Below are positions 37,792 through 46,033 of a stretch of DNA of 62,226 bases, in pieces. The notes under the pieces are model-generated. The model searched no databases, was not told the DNA's origin, and saw only the letters and a list, made by a program, of their open reading frames with translations. Origin of the DNA: an uncultured Pelagibacteraceae bacterium (GTDB lineage Bacteria > Pseudomonadota > Alphaproteobacteria > Pelagibacterales > Pelagibacteraceae); assembly GCA_902631535.1 (NCBI GenBank), contig CACOYX010000006.1:1-62226 (forward strand), read 5' to 3'. Position 1 is the stretch's first letter; every line of letters begins with the position of its first letter. Position numbers and translations under genes: made by a program.

Positions 37792-38573
37792 GCAATATTC
37801 TCCATGTCGTTTGTAAACTCTTCGGCCAATTTAAAGTACGACTTACTACCTACGCAACTTTTGTCGTAGATAACACATGGCAAGCCATGTGATGGGGCTT
37901 CGGACAAACGAACATTTCTTTGGATTACAGTTTTGTAAACTTTGTCTTTAAAATAATTTCTTGCTTCCTTGTCTACTTCTGATGAAAGTTTATTTCTTTT
38001 GTCAAACATAGTTAAAAGTATTCCTCTTATAGAAAGCGTGGGATTAAGATTTTCTTTTATTCTATCGATTGTTTTAACTAATTGTGTAATACCTTCCAAA
38101 GCAAAAAATTCTGTTTGCAAAGGGACTAACAGCTCGTCAGAAGCAACTAAGGACATTATCGTAAGCAAACTTAAAGAAGGAGGACAATCTATAAATATGT
38201 TGTCATATCTTTTAAGTAATCCTGATTTTTCTGATGATAGTATTTCTTTTAATACAAATGCTCTTTTAGAGTCGTTTGCAGTTTCAACTTCTAAACCTGA
38301 TAAATTTACGTGTGATCCTACGATATCTAAATTTTGTATATTAGTTCTTTGTATCGCTTGCTTGAGATTTATTTTTTTGATTAATAAATTATAAATATTT
38401 TTATCTTCGTCATTGTTGCTCTTACCAAACCCTGTAGTAGCGTTCCCTTGAGGGTCTAGATCAATGACTAGATTTGTTTGACCCAAAATGGACAGTGAAG
38501 CAGCTAAATTTATTACCGTAGTTGTTTTTCCTACTCCACCCTTTTGATTTATTACCGATATTGTTGTCGTCAT
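37788..38573 (-). CDS. parA: Chromosome partitioning ATPase ParA
   Basis: A 261-residue Walker-type ATPase that moves ParB-parS complexes. The deviant Walker A 'NQKGGVGKTTTVINLAASL' (about 9-27) has the signature Lys, and 'NLVIDLDPQGNATTGFG' and 'NIFIDCPPSLSLL' follow. It overlaps both rsmG (4 bases) and parB (4 bases), so mnmG-rsmG-parA-parB is a coupled unit. This order is nearly universal close to bacterial origins. Confidence 0.97.
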   Translation of the reverse strand: MTTTISVINQKGGVGKTTTVINLAASLSILGQTNLVIDLDPQGNATTGFGKSNNDEDKNIYNLLIKKINLKQAIQRTNIQNLDIVGSHVNLSGLEVETANDSKRAFVLKEILSSEKSGLLKRYDNIFIDCPPSLSLLTIMSLVASDELLVPLQTEFFALEGITQLVKTIDRIKENLNPTLSIRGILLTMFDKRNKLSSEVDKEARNYFKDKVYKTVIQRNVRLSEAPSHGLPCVIYDKSCVGSKSYFKLAEEFTNDMENIA

Positions 38574-39184
38574 TTTTTAAAATCGACTATAATTATTTTA
38601 GAATCTTCATTTGTAATGCTATTTTCAATTTTATAATCGTATTTTTCCTTTTTGAAAGCTTTTTTTAAATCTTCCTGTGCGTTTTGACCTTTTAGAATTA
38701 TCAATTTATGAGATTTTTTAGCTATTTCACGTGAAACTTGTATTATTGCCTCTAATTTTTTGAAAGCTCTACTTATTATATAATCTGAATCAATAAATTC
38801 ATCGTAAACATTACCCCGGACTTCTATTTTTAATGATAATCCATCAATTATATTCTTCAAAAAGGCTCTTTTAACTGGTGATTTTTCATATAATTTCACG
38901 TGAAAGTCCTTATTGTTGTTAAATATAGCTAAAATCAAACCTGGGAACCCAGCTCCAGAGCCTAAATCTGACAATGAGCCTTTTGAGAAGTCAATAAATT
39001 TTACTAATTGTGCTGAATCAAGGATATGTCTGTGCCAAATTATGTTTTCGGTGCTTTTTGAGATAAAATTATGCTTTTTATTAGCTTTAAGCAATTCATT
39101 TATGAATATTTTTATATCAGATATATTTTTTTCGCTATAATTAAGATGATTTTTAAGAGTGCTTATAACTTCTTTATCCTGCAT
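38570..39184 (-). CDS. rsmG: 16S rRNA (guanine(527)-N7)-methyltransferase RsmG (GidB)
   Basis: A SAM-dependent methyltransferase of 204 residues. The SAM-binding motif is 'LSDLGSGAGFPGLILAIF' (about 87-104), with 'FKLYEK'-like acceptor strand and 'VRGNVYDEF' following. Its stop overlaps parA by 4 bases and its start shares one base with the mnmG stop. The gene also carries two parS-like sites (38723-38738 and 38892-38907), so its coding sequence is under a second constraint. Confidence 0.95.
   Translation of the reverse strand: MQDKEVISTLKNHLNYSEKNISDIKIFINELLKANKKHNFISKSTENIIWHRHILDSAQLVKFIDFSKGSLSDLGSGAGFPGLILAIFNNNKDFHVKLYEKSPVKRAFLKNIIDGLSLKIEVRGNVYDEFIDSDYIISRAFKKLEAIIQVSREIAKKSHKLIILKGQNAQEDLKKAFKKEKYDYKIENSITNEDSKIIIVDFKK
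38723..38738. promoter_or_regulatory. parS-like centromere site 1 (inside rsmG)
   Basis: TATTTCACGTGAAACT matches the consensus TGTTTCACGTGAAACA at 14 of 16 positions and contains the perfect 12-bp palindrome TTTCACGTGAAA. It is adjacent to parA/parB, which supports function as a ParB loading site. Confidence 0.85.
38892..38907. promoter_or_regulatory. parS-like centromere site 2 (inside rsmG)
   Basis: AATTTCACGTGAAAGT contains the same perfect 12-bp core TTTCACGTGAAA, and matches the 16-bp consensus less well at the flanks. Its centre is 169 bp from that of site 1. Two copies of a 12-bp palindrome this close are very unlikely by chance in so AT-rich a sequence. Confidence 0.82.
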
Positions 39185-41052
39185 TAAGCAGTAGCTTTAA
39201 ATTTTAGCTTTTTAATGTGAGATAACAAGATTATTATAGCTGCAGGAGTTATACCATCAATTCTAATTGCCTGTCCTAACGTTTTAGGCCTTACAGATAT
39301 CAGCTTCGACTTAACTTCGTTTGATAAACCGCTTAAATTTTTATAGTTTATATTCTTAGGGATAATAACTGACTCATCTTTTTTAAAAGATTTAATATCT
39401 CGCTCCTGTCTTTTCAAATAACCCATGTAGTGAGCATCTGTTACAACCTGTTTTTCTATTGAGTTGGAAAAAACTGGTATATCAGCAAATATCTGCCTTA
39501 TTTTTGCCATATTTACTTTTCGTTGACCCATAACTTCCAAACATGATCGTTTTACTCCATCCATAGCAATTTTAATACCATATTTTTTTGCTTCATTAGG
39601 CGTCAGGAATTTCGATTCTAAAAAATTATTGAGAGATGAAATATTTTTTTTCTTTTCTAAAAATATTTTTTTTCTTTCAAATCCTACTAAATCTAAATTT
39701 ATACCAAGCTCTGTTAACCTCTGATCAGCATTATCAGCTCTTAAAGTTAATCTATACTCTGCTCTTGAAGTAAACATACGATAAGGTTCAGAAACACCTT
39801 TAGTTATAAGATCATCAATCATCACACCAATGTAAGAAGTTGATCTATCTAAAATGAGTTCGGATTTATTTTTAATTTTTAAAGCAGCATTGATTCCAGC
39901 CACCAAACCCTGAGCTGCTGCTTCTTCATAACCGGTAGTACCGTTAATTTGTCCTGCTAAGAATAATGACTTAATTTTTTTAGTTTCTAAGGTGGCATTA
40001 AGTTCTCTTGGATCCACATAATCATACTCTATAGCATATCCAGCTCTTTTCATCTTAACATGCTCTAAACCCTTGATTTTAGACAATATTTTGAGCTGAA
40101 TCTCCTCTGGGAGAGATGTAGATATACCATTTGGGTAAATAGTATTGTCCTTTAATCCTTCGGGTTCGAGAAAGATTTGATGCTGTTGTTTTTCTCTAAA
40201 CTTAACAATTTTATCTTCAATGGACGGACAATAACGTGGTCCTACACCTTTAATGTTTCCTGAATACATTGCACTGCGAGAGATATTATCACTGATGATC
40301 TTATGAACTTCGTTATTAGTATAAGTCATTCCACATTTGATTTGTTTATTATCAATTTTGTTTGTAAGGAAAGAAAAATAGTAATGATCATTATCAGCTG
40401 GCTGCATTTCCAAACCATCATAGTTAATTGTGCTACCATCAAGTCTAGGTGGCGTTCCTGTCTTCAATCTTCCTATTTGCATTTTAAATTTTTCTAACTG
40501 TTCGCTTAAACCTGTTGATGGCATCTCATCATACCTACCCGCTGGAATTTGAGTTTCACCTATATGTATTAATCCATTAAGAAAAGTACCTGTAGTTAAT
40601 ATAAGTTCTTTTGTCCTTACTTCTTTACCGCTTTGACTTACGAAGCCTATTACTTTGTCATTCTCAAATAAAAATTTAACAACAGGATCTGCTATAACCT
40701 CTAAATTTTTGTAATTTAGTAAAATCTTCTGCATATGCTCTTTGTAAAGTGCTCTATCTGACTGAGTACGTGGCCCCTGCACTGCTGGGCCTCTACTTCT
40801 ATTTAATAATCTAAATTGAATACCTGATTTATCGGCTACAACGCCCATTACACCATCTAAAGCATCTATTTCTCTCACAAGATGCCCTTTTCCAAGTCCT
40901 CCGATAGCAGGATTGCACGACATCTCACCAATGGTCTCAATTTTATGTGTAAAAAGAGCAGTATTTACGCCCATTCTAGCGGATGCTGCTGCTGCCTCAC
41001 ATCCAGCATGTCCACCCCCTATTACTACGACATCATAGCTCTGTTTAGTCAT
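39184..41052 (-). CDS. mnmG: tRNA uridine-5-carboxymethylaminomethyl modification enzyme MnmG (GidA)
   Basis: A FAD protein that, with MnmE, modifies wobble U34. 622 residues: the dinucleotide motif '[20 protein letters not shown]' (about 10-29), '[20 protein letters not shown]' and the family signature '[21 protein letters not shown]' near 370-390. The C-terminal helical domain is complete. It is unusually separated from its partner gene mnmE by a 2.3-kb island. It is the first gene of mnmG-rsmG-parA-parB. Confidence 0.97.
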   Translation of the reverse strand: MTKQSYDVVVIGGGHAGCEAAAASARMGVNTALFTHKIETIGEMSCNPAIGGLGKGHLVREIDALDGVMGVVADKSGIQFRLLNRSRGPAVQGPRTQSDRALYKEHMQKILLNYKNLEVIADPVVKFLFENDKVIGFVSQSGKEVRTKELILTTGTFLNGLIHIGETQIPAGRYDEMPSTGLSEQLEKFKMQIGRLKTGTPPRLDGSTINYDGLEMQPADNDHYYFSFLTNKIDNKQIKCGMTYTNNEVHKIISDNISRSAMYSGNIKGVGPRYCPSIEDKIVKFREKQQHQIFLEPEGLKDNTIYPNGISTSLPEEIQLKILSKIKGLEHVKMKRAGYAIEYDYVDPRELNATLETKKIKSLFLAGQINGTTGYEEAAAQGLVAGINAALKIKNKSELILDRSTSYIGVMIDDLITKGVSEPYRMFTSRAEYRLTLRADNADQRLTELGINLDLVGFERKKIFLEKKKNISSLNNFLESKFLTPNEAKKYGIKIAMDGVKRSCLEVMGQRKVNMAKIRQIFADIPVFSNSIEKQVVTDAHYMGYLKRQERDIKSFKKDESVIIPKNINYKNLSGLSNEVKSKLISVRPKTLGQAIRIDGITPAAIIILLSHIKKLKFKATA

Positions 41053-41097
41053 AAGATGAATGTAACGCTGATTATTTATAATACAAGAAGTAATTTA

Positions 41098-41115
41098 GGG
41101 GCCCTTATGGGCCCC
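41098..41115 (-). terminator. GC-rich hairpin after the GIY-YIG gene
   Basis: GGGGCCC and GGGCCCC arms with a TTAT loop form a 7-bp all-GC stem in an AT-rich context, 9 bases after the stop of the GIY-YIG gene. There is no clear T-run on the minus strand, so it may need help to terminate. It separates the island from mnmG. Confidence 0.55.
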
Positions 41116-41123
41116 ATAAATAT

Positions 41124-41837
41124 TTAGTGAGACTTACCTCTATTCCTATTATGTGGCGGAAGTAGACCTGTCTCTTTAACAACCAAATCTAAATGAAATG
41201 CTTCCCATTCTTTTCGCTCTTCATCTGTTTGATTGTTCAAGATCGAATATTGAATTTCATCAAACTTAATTTCTTCTTGTTTGATGTGCTCATATATTCT
41301 TCTAGACAAGTTGTTTGTCTCTCCAATGTATTGAACATTTCCGTTAAACGCTAAACGATAAATACCTTTTGCATCGTCTAGGTTTTGTGGATCACGACAT
41401 CTGTATTCAAAACCTGGAACTAATGGCAAGTACCACAACTTTTGTACCTCATCATATTTGAGAAAAATTCTTCTTTCTTCTCTACTTTTTTTCTGAAGTA
41501 TTTTAAGTCTTGGTATTTGCTGAACGATTGTAGCTGTACACCCAACAGTAAATATTGAGTTAGATTTATTAAAATTAATTGGACAATTTAACTCGCCTTC
41601 TGGCTCATTATTTAGTTCAATATATAACTTTAATGCTTCTTCTGGTGCTACACCATCCTCTATACTAAAAGCACAACTACTAAATTTTTTTGCATCTAGT
41701 TGCTCAAATGCGCTAGCGCTAAAATAAAAGTAAGAGTACTTTATAGATACAGACGGTTCGTTCATTAAGAAATGAGATTTTCTTCTTAATCTCTTTAGTT
41801 TCTTAGTTTTTCCACCATCAATGCTGAGTAAGGACAT
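41124..41837 (-). CDS. GIY-YIG nuclease-domain protein with unknown N-terminal region
   Basis: 237 residues. The C-terminal part (about 156-232) is a GIY-YIG nuclease-type domain: G158-I-Y, 'VQYIGETNNLSRRIYEH' with YIG at 170-172 and Arg at 179/180, Glu at 210-212 and Asn230 in 'PPHNR'. All key positions seem present, so activity is possible. The first 150 residues are unknown (Lys/Arg-rich start, two Cys). It overlaps the upstream 119-aa gene by 20 bases and has a near-perfect Shine-Dalgarno. It is part of the mnmG-mnmE island. No methyltransferase partner is seen. Confidence 0.82.
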   Translation of the reverse strand: MSLLSIDGGKTKKLKRLRRKSHFLMNEPSVSIKYSYFYFSASAFEQLDAKKFSSCAFSIEDGVAPEEALKLYIELNNEPEGELNCPINFNKSNSIFTVGCTATIVQQIPRLKILQKKSREERRIFLKYDEVQKLWYLPLVPGFEYRCRDPQNLDDAKGIYRLAFNGNVQYIGETNNLSRRIYEHIKQEEIKFDEIQYSILNNQTDEERKEWEAFHLDLVVKETGLLPPHNRNRGKSH

Positions 41838-42177
41838 TTGTCACCTCCTTTCTTCTAGCTTTAAAAACAGTGGCCGTTAGAGTAACGCTTAGCTTAGAAG
41901 TTTTACTATCACCCTTTAATTCAACAAAAGGTAATACCTCAACCTCACATCCTGTTTCGTCTGTTATTGGACCCCAAGCCTCAAATATTTTTGAAGCTAT
42001 GTAGTCATTAAACTGCAACAGTTGTTCTCTCCTGAATTCAGGATTTTCTACAACATCAGCATCAACTATCATATTTCTAGACAGTGATAAGTTGCCGTTT
42101 TTTTCTTTATAGCATGTGTCAGACGTAAAGAATCCAACCTCTACTATAGACACACCTTTCCTGTATGCACTCTGCAT
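41818..42177 (-). CDS. Hypothetical protein (119 aa) in the mnmG-mnmE island
   Basis: I do not recognise this protein. It has 119 residues, with no signal peptide or membrane helix. It has mixed alpha/beta character: an N-terminal beta stretch ('GVSIVEVGFFTSDTCY'), a central helix ('FRREQLLQFNDYIASKIFEAWG') and a C-terminal beta stretch ('SKLSVTLTATVFKARRKE'). It is translationally coupled to the GIY-YIG gene (20-base overlap), so the pair probably acts together. The 116-bp upstream spacer has several inverted repeats. Confidence 0.68.
   Translation of the reverse strand: MQSAYRKGVSIVEVGFFTSDTCYKEKNGNLSLSRNMIVDADVVENPEFRREQLLQFNDYIASKIFEAWGPITDETGCEVEVLPFVELKGDSKTSKLSVTLTATVFKARRKEVTNVLTQH
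41841..41851 (-). promoter_or_regulatory. Near-perfect Shine-Dalgarno before the GIY-YIG gene
   Basis: On the minus strand AAAGGAGGTGA ends 3 bases before the ATG at 41837. It equals the anti-SD complement over 10 or more bases. Most genes in this window have weak or no SD, so this is exceptional. It lies inside the 3' end of the upstream 119-aa gene. Confidence 0.8.
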
Positions 42178-42293
42178 ATTTTTACCTTTTTTACTCCTGG
42201 GGACTTGTTTGTTTAAAGATTGTGGTATAAAAAATACCTGGATATCAATCTATTCTGCTTGGTGCCCCAGGGTACCAGGCTGAATTCCATTAA
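42178..42293. promoter_or_regulatory. Inverted-repeat-rich spacer inside the island
   Basis: Contains CCTGGGG (42196-42202) facing CCCCAGG (42265-42271), a short hairpin GGTAT-5-ATACC (42224-42238) and CCTGG (42237-42241) facing CCAGG (42275-42279). It lies downstream of the Xre-like gene and upstream of the 119-aa gene, so it could hold a terminator, a promoter with operator, or a structured RNA. It has no tRNA-like ends. Confidence 0.4.
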
Positions 42294-43403
42294 TCACTTG
42301 CCTCTAATTCTATCAATCTCCATTTGTACATATTGATCTTCAGCTTCTTCCATAACCTCAGCATAAGTTTTACCAGTTCGTTCCATGTATTCGTCCACAC
42401 CTGGATCTTTACCAGGTATATATTCCCATTTGGTATAATCTATGCTGGATGCATGTTCAGATGTGATTGAAACTTTATTTTTATCAATTTGATCATTGTA
42501 TTTATAGCTATCAGCAAGGACGTCGTCTAAATATTGCTCTGCTTCCCATTCGTAACCAACTAATTGGAATTGTAAACTTTGAATTATTTTTTGTAATTTA
42601 GTTACTGTCCAATAGTTCTCATAATTAAATAATAATGATGATTTAAATGGTTTATAAAAAGAAAAGATTGCATAATTTTTAGTTGCTATTCCAGCTACCC
42701 AGCTTCCCGTCGTAACCATTTCATTTTCATATGCTGGATGTTTCTCAAGTTTTTCTGTTCCACTCATAATAGTTGGTGCTATAGTATTTAATTGAAAATT
42801 CGCTCCATACAAATAAACACCTAGCTTTTCTAACTCTTTAATATTCTCTTCAAAATGAGAAATATTATTTAATGCTTCTATTTCTTTATCTAAAGAAAGA
42901 TAACTTTCTGTCTCACTTTTTTTTGATACAGATTTCGACTCTTTTTGAATACTATGAATGTCACGTAAAATGTCAGTTACAAGTTTTGCCTCTTTAGATT
43001 TAGGTGGCAGGGATACGTTATAAAATATTTTTCTAAATTTCGATCTTTTTATAATTTCAGATAATTGCTCCTCTGTATTAATACTGTATAGATAACAACT
43101 TTCAGTGATTTCCGCACTTAGTGTTTCTTTTTGTTTATTATTTAAAGATTTTGATTTAGTAATATCTTCTAGTGAAACAGGCTTGTTATAAGTTGTATAT
43201 TTTCTCAAATATTGATCGAAGAATTGTGCTAGAGATGTTAAATATTTTAAACTTACTGGTACACCTTTTTCAGCACGTTGATAATTTCTTAGACTGGTTT
43301 TCAACCTAAATTCTTTAAAAGCGGATGGAATAGCAGCTTGTTTTAACTTAGCAAGCTTTCTAAACTTTTTAATTTTATTCTTATCTCCTTTAATTTCTTT
43401 CAT
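42294..43403 (-). CDS. Xre-like helix-turn-helix protein with long unknown C-terminal region
   Basis: 369 residues. The N-terminus (about 10-70) looks like an Xre/Cro-type helix-turn-helix: 'TSLRNYQRAEKGVPVSLKYL' is the usual HTH-end pattern. The rest (about 75-369) is unrecognised, hydrophilic, with a Lys/Ser-rich linker near 150-170 and a segment with several Trp/Tyr ('WTVTKLQKIIQSLQFQLVGYEW'). It could sense a signal or act as an immunity/antitoxin-like regulator; that is speculation. No SD precedes the ATG, and the -10 element is 7 bases before it, so the mRNA may be leaderless. A 23-bp palindrome lies upstream. Confidence 0.75.
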   Translation of the reverse strand: MKEIKGDKNKIKKFRKLAKLKQAAIPSAFKEFRLKTSLRNYQRAEKGVPVSLKYLTSLAQFFDQYLRKYTTYNKPVSLEDITKSKSLNNKQKETLSAEITESCYLYSINTEEQLSEIIKRSKFRKIFYNVSLPPKSKEAKLVTDILRDIHSIQKESKSVSKKSETESYLSLDKEIEALNNISHFEENIKELEKLGVYLYGANFQLNTIAPTIMSGTEKLEKHPAYENEMVTTGSWVAGIATKNYAIFSFYKPFKSSLLFNYENYWTVTKLQKIIQSLQFQLVGYEWEAEQYLDDVLADSYKYNDQIDKNKVSITSEHASSIDYTKWEYIPGKDPGVDEYMERTGKTYAEVMEEAEDQYVQMEIDRIRGK

Positions 43404-43410
43404 GGGTAAA

Positions 43411-43438
43411 GATATAGGGCTTTATTTGTGTAAAGCAA
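43411..43438 (-). promoter_or_regulatory. Sigma-70-like promoter of the Xre-like gene
   Basis: On the minus strand -35 TTGCTT (43433-43438), a 16-base spacer and -10 TATATC (43411-43416) precede the ATG (43403) by 7 bases. The predicted transcript would begin at or next to the ATG, i.e. a leaderless mRNA. Confidence 0.55.
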
Positions 43439-43448
43439 CCGCCAAAAT

Positions 43449-43471
43449 AGTGACAATTTATAATTGTCACT
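43449..43471. promoter_or_regulatory. 23-bp palindromic operator candidate
   Basis: Arms AGTGACAATT and AATTGTCACT (10 bp each, perfect) surround TAT. The site lies 10 bases upstream of the -35 of the Xre-like gene. Such sites usually bind the dimeric regulator itself. A partial half-site (AGTGACAA on the minus strand) recurs at the mnmE stop near 43541-43549. Confidence 0.7.
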
Positions 43472-43546
43472 TTATGAAAAAATACATTGTTTTTATTGGT
43501 TTTTAAGATGGTTTTGGCATATTTTTAGTAGAAATACCAAATTTTG

Positions 43547-44875
43547 TCACTTCCCTATACAGAAATCCTTAAAAATAGAGCCTAAAATCTCCTCTACATC
43601 GACTTTTCCAACAATACTACCAAGGTGTCTAGTAGCCATTCTTAGATCCTCGGCAGCTAATTCTAAGTCTTTGTTCTGATCTTTCTTTAGAAACTTATCT
43701 ATCTCTTTCAAGCACTCGTTTAGCTTAACTCTATGCCTTTCCCTGGTAATTAAAGCACTATTATTTGATGTGAATTTTTTACTTAGCTTCGCTTTAACTA
43801 AATTTATCAACTTATCGATATTTTTATTATTTTTTACTGAAGCTAAAACAGAATCAACATTAAATTTATGATTTTGCTTATCTGAAACATCTGATTTATT
43901 TAAAAGGATTATAGTATCTTTATTAATCATATTCTGTATTTCTTTGTTAATTTTGTTTGATGAATTATCAATGACTATTATATTTAAATCTGCTTCTTTT
44001 GATTTGCCTAAAGCTAAAGAAATACCTTTTTTTTCAACTTCGTTTTTAGCTTCTCTTATACCAGCGGTATCAGCTAAAATTACAGGATACCCATCTAAAT
44101 TTAAATAGGTTTCTATAACATCTCTTGTTGTACCAGCTTCATCTGAAACAATTGCCACTTCTCTTTTTGAAAGCAAGTTCAACAAAGATGATTTACCTGC
44201 GTTTACCTCTCCTGTGATTGAAACTCTAAAACCATCCCTAATTTTTTCTCCAACTTTATTATCTTCAATAATTTTAGATATTTCTGAATGAATTTCTTTT
44301 ATTGAATTGTGAGCATTTTTTAAAACCTTTTCAGGTAAATCTTCCTCAGCAAAATCTATTTTTGCTTCAATAAAAGCCAGAGATTTTATTATTTTTTCTC
44401 TTAAATCATTGTAGTAATTTGAAGCATTACCTTGAACTAGTTTAACAGCTTGATCTCTTTGAAGTTCTGTTTCTGCATGAATTAAATCACCTATACTTTC
44501 GGCTTTTAAAAGATCGATTTTATCGTTTTGAAAAGCTATCTTTGTAAATTCACCTGGTTCAGCTAATCTACAATTTTCTTGTTCTGATAGTGCCTTTAAT
44601 AATGCGTTGATAACAGCATTACTTCCATGGACCTGAAACTCAGCTAAATCATCACCAGTATAGCTATTAGGCCCGGGAAACCACAATAATAGAGCCTCTG
44701 GGTCTATCACTTTATCGTTTTTTGGGTCAAAAAATTTACAGTAATTCACTACATTTGAACTAATTTCTTTTAGTTTAGTTAAATTCTTACAAACTTTAAG
44801 AGTGTCTTTACCTGAGACTCTAACGATGGCTATTCCTGACGGACCTCTGCCTGATGAAAGTGCGTAAATGTTCAT
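43547..44875 (-). CDS. mnmE: tRNA modification GTPase MnmE (TrmE)
   Basis: A G protein that, with MnmG, modifies U34. 442 residues: N-terminal formyl-THF-binding domain ('IYALSSGRGPSGIAIVRVSG'), helical domain and G domain with G1 'GEVNAGKSSLLN' (about 218-229), 'DTAGIRE' and G4 'NKSD'. It ends in the catalytic 'CIGK' motif. It starts 4 bases after the ubiH-like gene stop. In relatives mnmE and mnmG are usually adjacent; here the island lies between them. Confidence 0.97.
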   Translation of the reverse strand: MNIYALSSGRGPSGIAIVRVSGKDTLKVCKNLTKLKEISSNVVNYCKFFDPKNDKVIDPEALLLWFPGPNSYTGDDLAEFQVHGSNAVINALLKALSEQENCRLAEPGEFTKIAFQNDKIDLLKAESIGDLIHAETELQRDQAVKLVQGNASNYYNDLREKIIKSLAFIEAKIDFAEEDLPEKVLKNAHNSIKEIHSEISKIIEDNKVGEKIRDGFRVSITGEVNAGKSSLLNLLSKREVAIVSDEAGTTRDVIETYLNLDGYPVILADTAGIREAKNEVEKKGISLALGKSKEADLNIIVIDNSSNKINKEIQNMINKDTIILLNKSDVSDKQNHKFNVDSVLASVKNNKNIDKLINLVKAKLSKKFTSNNSALITRERHRVKLNECLKEIDKFLKKDQNKDLELAAEDLRMATRHLGSIVGKVDVEEILGSIFKDFCIGK

Positions 44876-44879
44876 TGAA

Positions 44880-45977
44880 CTAAATTGATAAACCCTGATT
44901 TGAAATAAATTTGCTTATTCTTTTAAGAGTATTATTTTTTGAAATATTTTTCAAAATTGTTTCTTTAAATGGATCTAATAATTTATTTTGTTTAAAGAAA
45001 TTATGAGTTAGATCTATACCTATACCTGTAATAATATTCTCAGATTTTCTATTATTAGTAAATTCTTCAAGAGCAGGGGTGCTATTTAAAGACATGCCTA
45101 ATTCTGTGTAATATTTAAAAATCTTTTGTAATTTATTAATATCTCTTAATACAAGATTAAAACCTTGACCTGCTACGGGATGAACAGTGTGCAATCCCTC
45201 ACCTAGAATAAGAATATCATTTTTATAATAGGTTCTTTTTAAATTTAGCATCAGCGGGTAAGATTGCTGATTTGAAATCTGTATTTTATTTGTTTTTAAA
45301 ACTTTAGAAATTTTAGATTTAACAATAGAGTTAATATCATTTATCGGAAAATCTTTGTTTAAGCTCCACACAAATGAAAAATTATTTTTTGAAAAAGGGA
45401 GTATAGCTAATGGTCCCTCTTTTAAAAAATATTGAGCAGTATTCAAATTTTTAAGGTTGTGTTTAACGTAACCTGTTATTGCGATTTCTTTATAATCTTT
45501 ATTTAACGATCTCTTATCAATTATACTTTGATAGATTTTTGAAGATCTACCTAAGCATAATATTTTCATGTCATACCCGTCTAAATCTTTTAATTCATTA
45601 ATATTTTTTTGGAGCGTTTTTATTTTTTTCTTTTTAATTTCTTTAATTAGAATTTCTTTGATTTTGTCATTCTCAAAAACGTACATAAGATTTTTATTAT
45701 CTTCATTAAAGTTTAAGAAATTCATATTCTGATCTTTTGTTTCGTAGAAAAGATCAATCTTTTTTGAAGGCCAAAATAACTTTTTGTCGAGTTTATCTAT
45801 GACTCTATTAAAAAAATCATAGTTAGAGGCAGAAATAGCTGTTGTTCGTCTATCTTTAGAATACTTGTTTTTTCTAGATATTAAGTGGACTTCTAAACCT
45901 TCTAATTTTTTTAACGCTAAAGCAGTCATTAAACCTGAAAGACCGTCTCCAACTATGCAAATTCTCTGTTTTTTCAT
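44880..45977 (-). CDS. FAD-dependent ubiquinone-biosynthesis hydroxylase (UbiH/UbiF/VisC family)
   Basis: I use the ATG at 45977 (MKKQRICIVGDGLSG, 365 aa): the FAD motif starts there, while the 52 codons open upstream would cover the divergent ftsK start. The N-terminal GxGxxG is 'VGDGLSGLMTALAL', and the second FAD motif 'GEGLHTVHPVAGQGFNLVLRD' is typical of UbiH-type monooxygenases. Which ring carbon it hydroxylates cannot be told. Homologues average about 390-400 residues. It is co-directional with mnmE, with 57 bp between its start and the ftsK start. Confidence 0.88.
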   Translation of the reverse strand: MKKQRICIVGDGLSGLMTALALKKLEGLEVHLISRKNKYSKDRRTTAISASNYDFFNRVIDKLDKKLFWPSKKIDLFYETKDQNMNFLNFNEDNKNLMYVFENDKIKEILIKEIKKKKIKTLQKNINELKDLDGYDMKILCLGRSSKIYQSIIDKRSLNKDYKEIAITGYVKHNLKNLNTAQYFLKEGPLAILPFSKNNFSFVWSLNKDFPINDINSIVKSKISKVLKTNKIQISNQQSYPLMLNLKRTYYKNDILILGEGLHTVHPVAGQGFNLVLRDINKLQKIFKYYTELGMSLNSTPALEEFTNNRKSENIITGIGIDLTHNFFKQNKLLDPFKETILKNISKNNTLKRISKFISNQGLSI

Positions 45978-46033
45978 ATTAAAATTTTTCTCGCTTTCAT
46001 AAAAATGGTAAAAAGTACGTAAATCGATTCGAT

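Noticed and set aside
42178-42293. tRNA or tmRNA piece in the island spacer
   Set aside because: No CCA end, no TTCGA arm and no cloverleaf spacing; the repeats are too short.
41053-43550. Direct repeats marking the ends of the mnmG-mnmE island
   Set aside because: No convincing direct repeat longer than a few bases was seen at the two borders, so the mechanism of insertion cannot be claimed.
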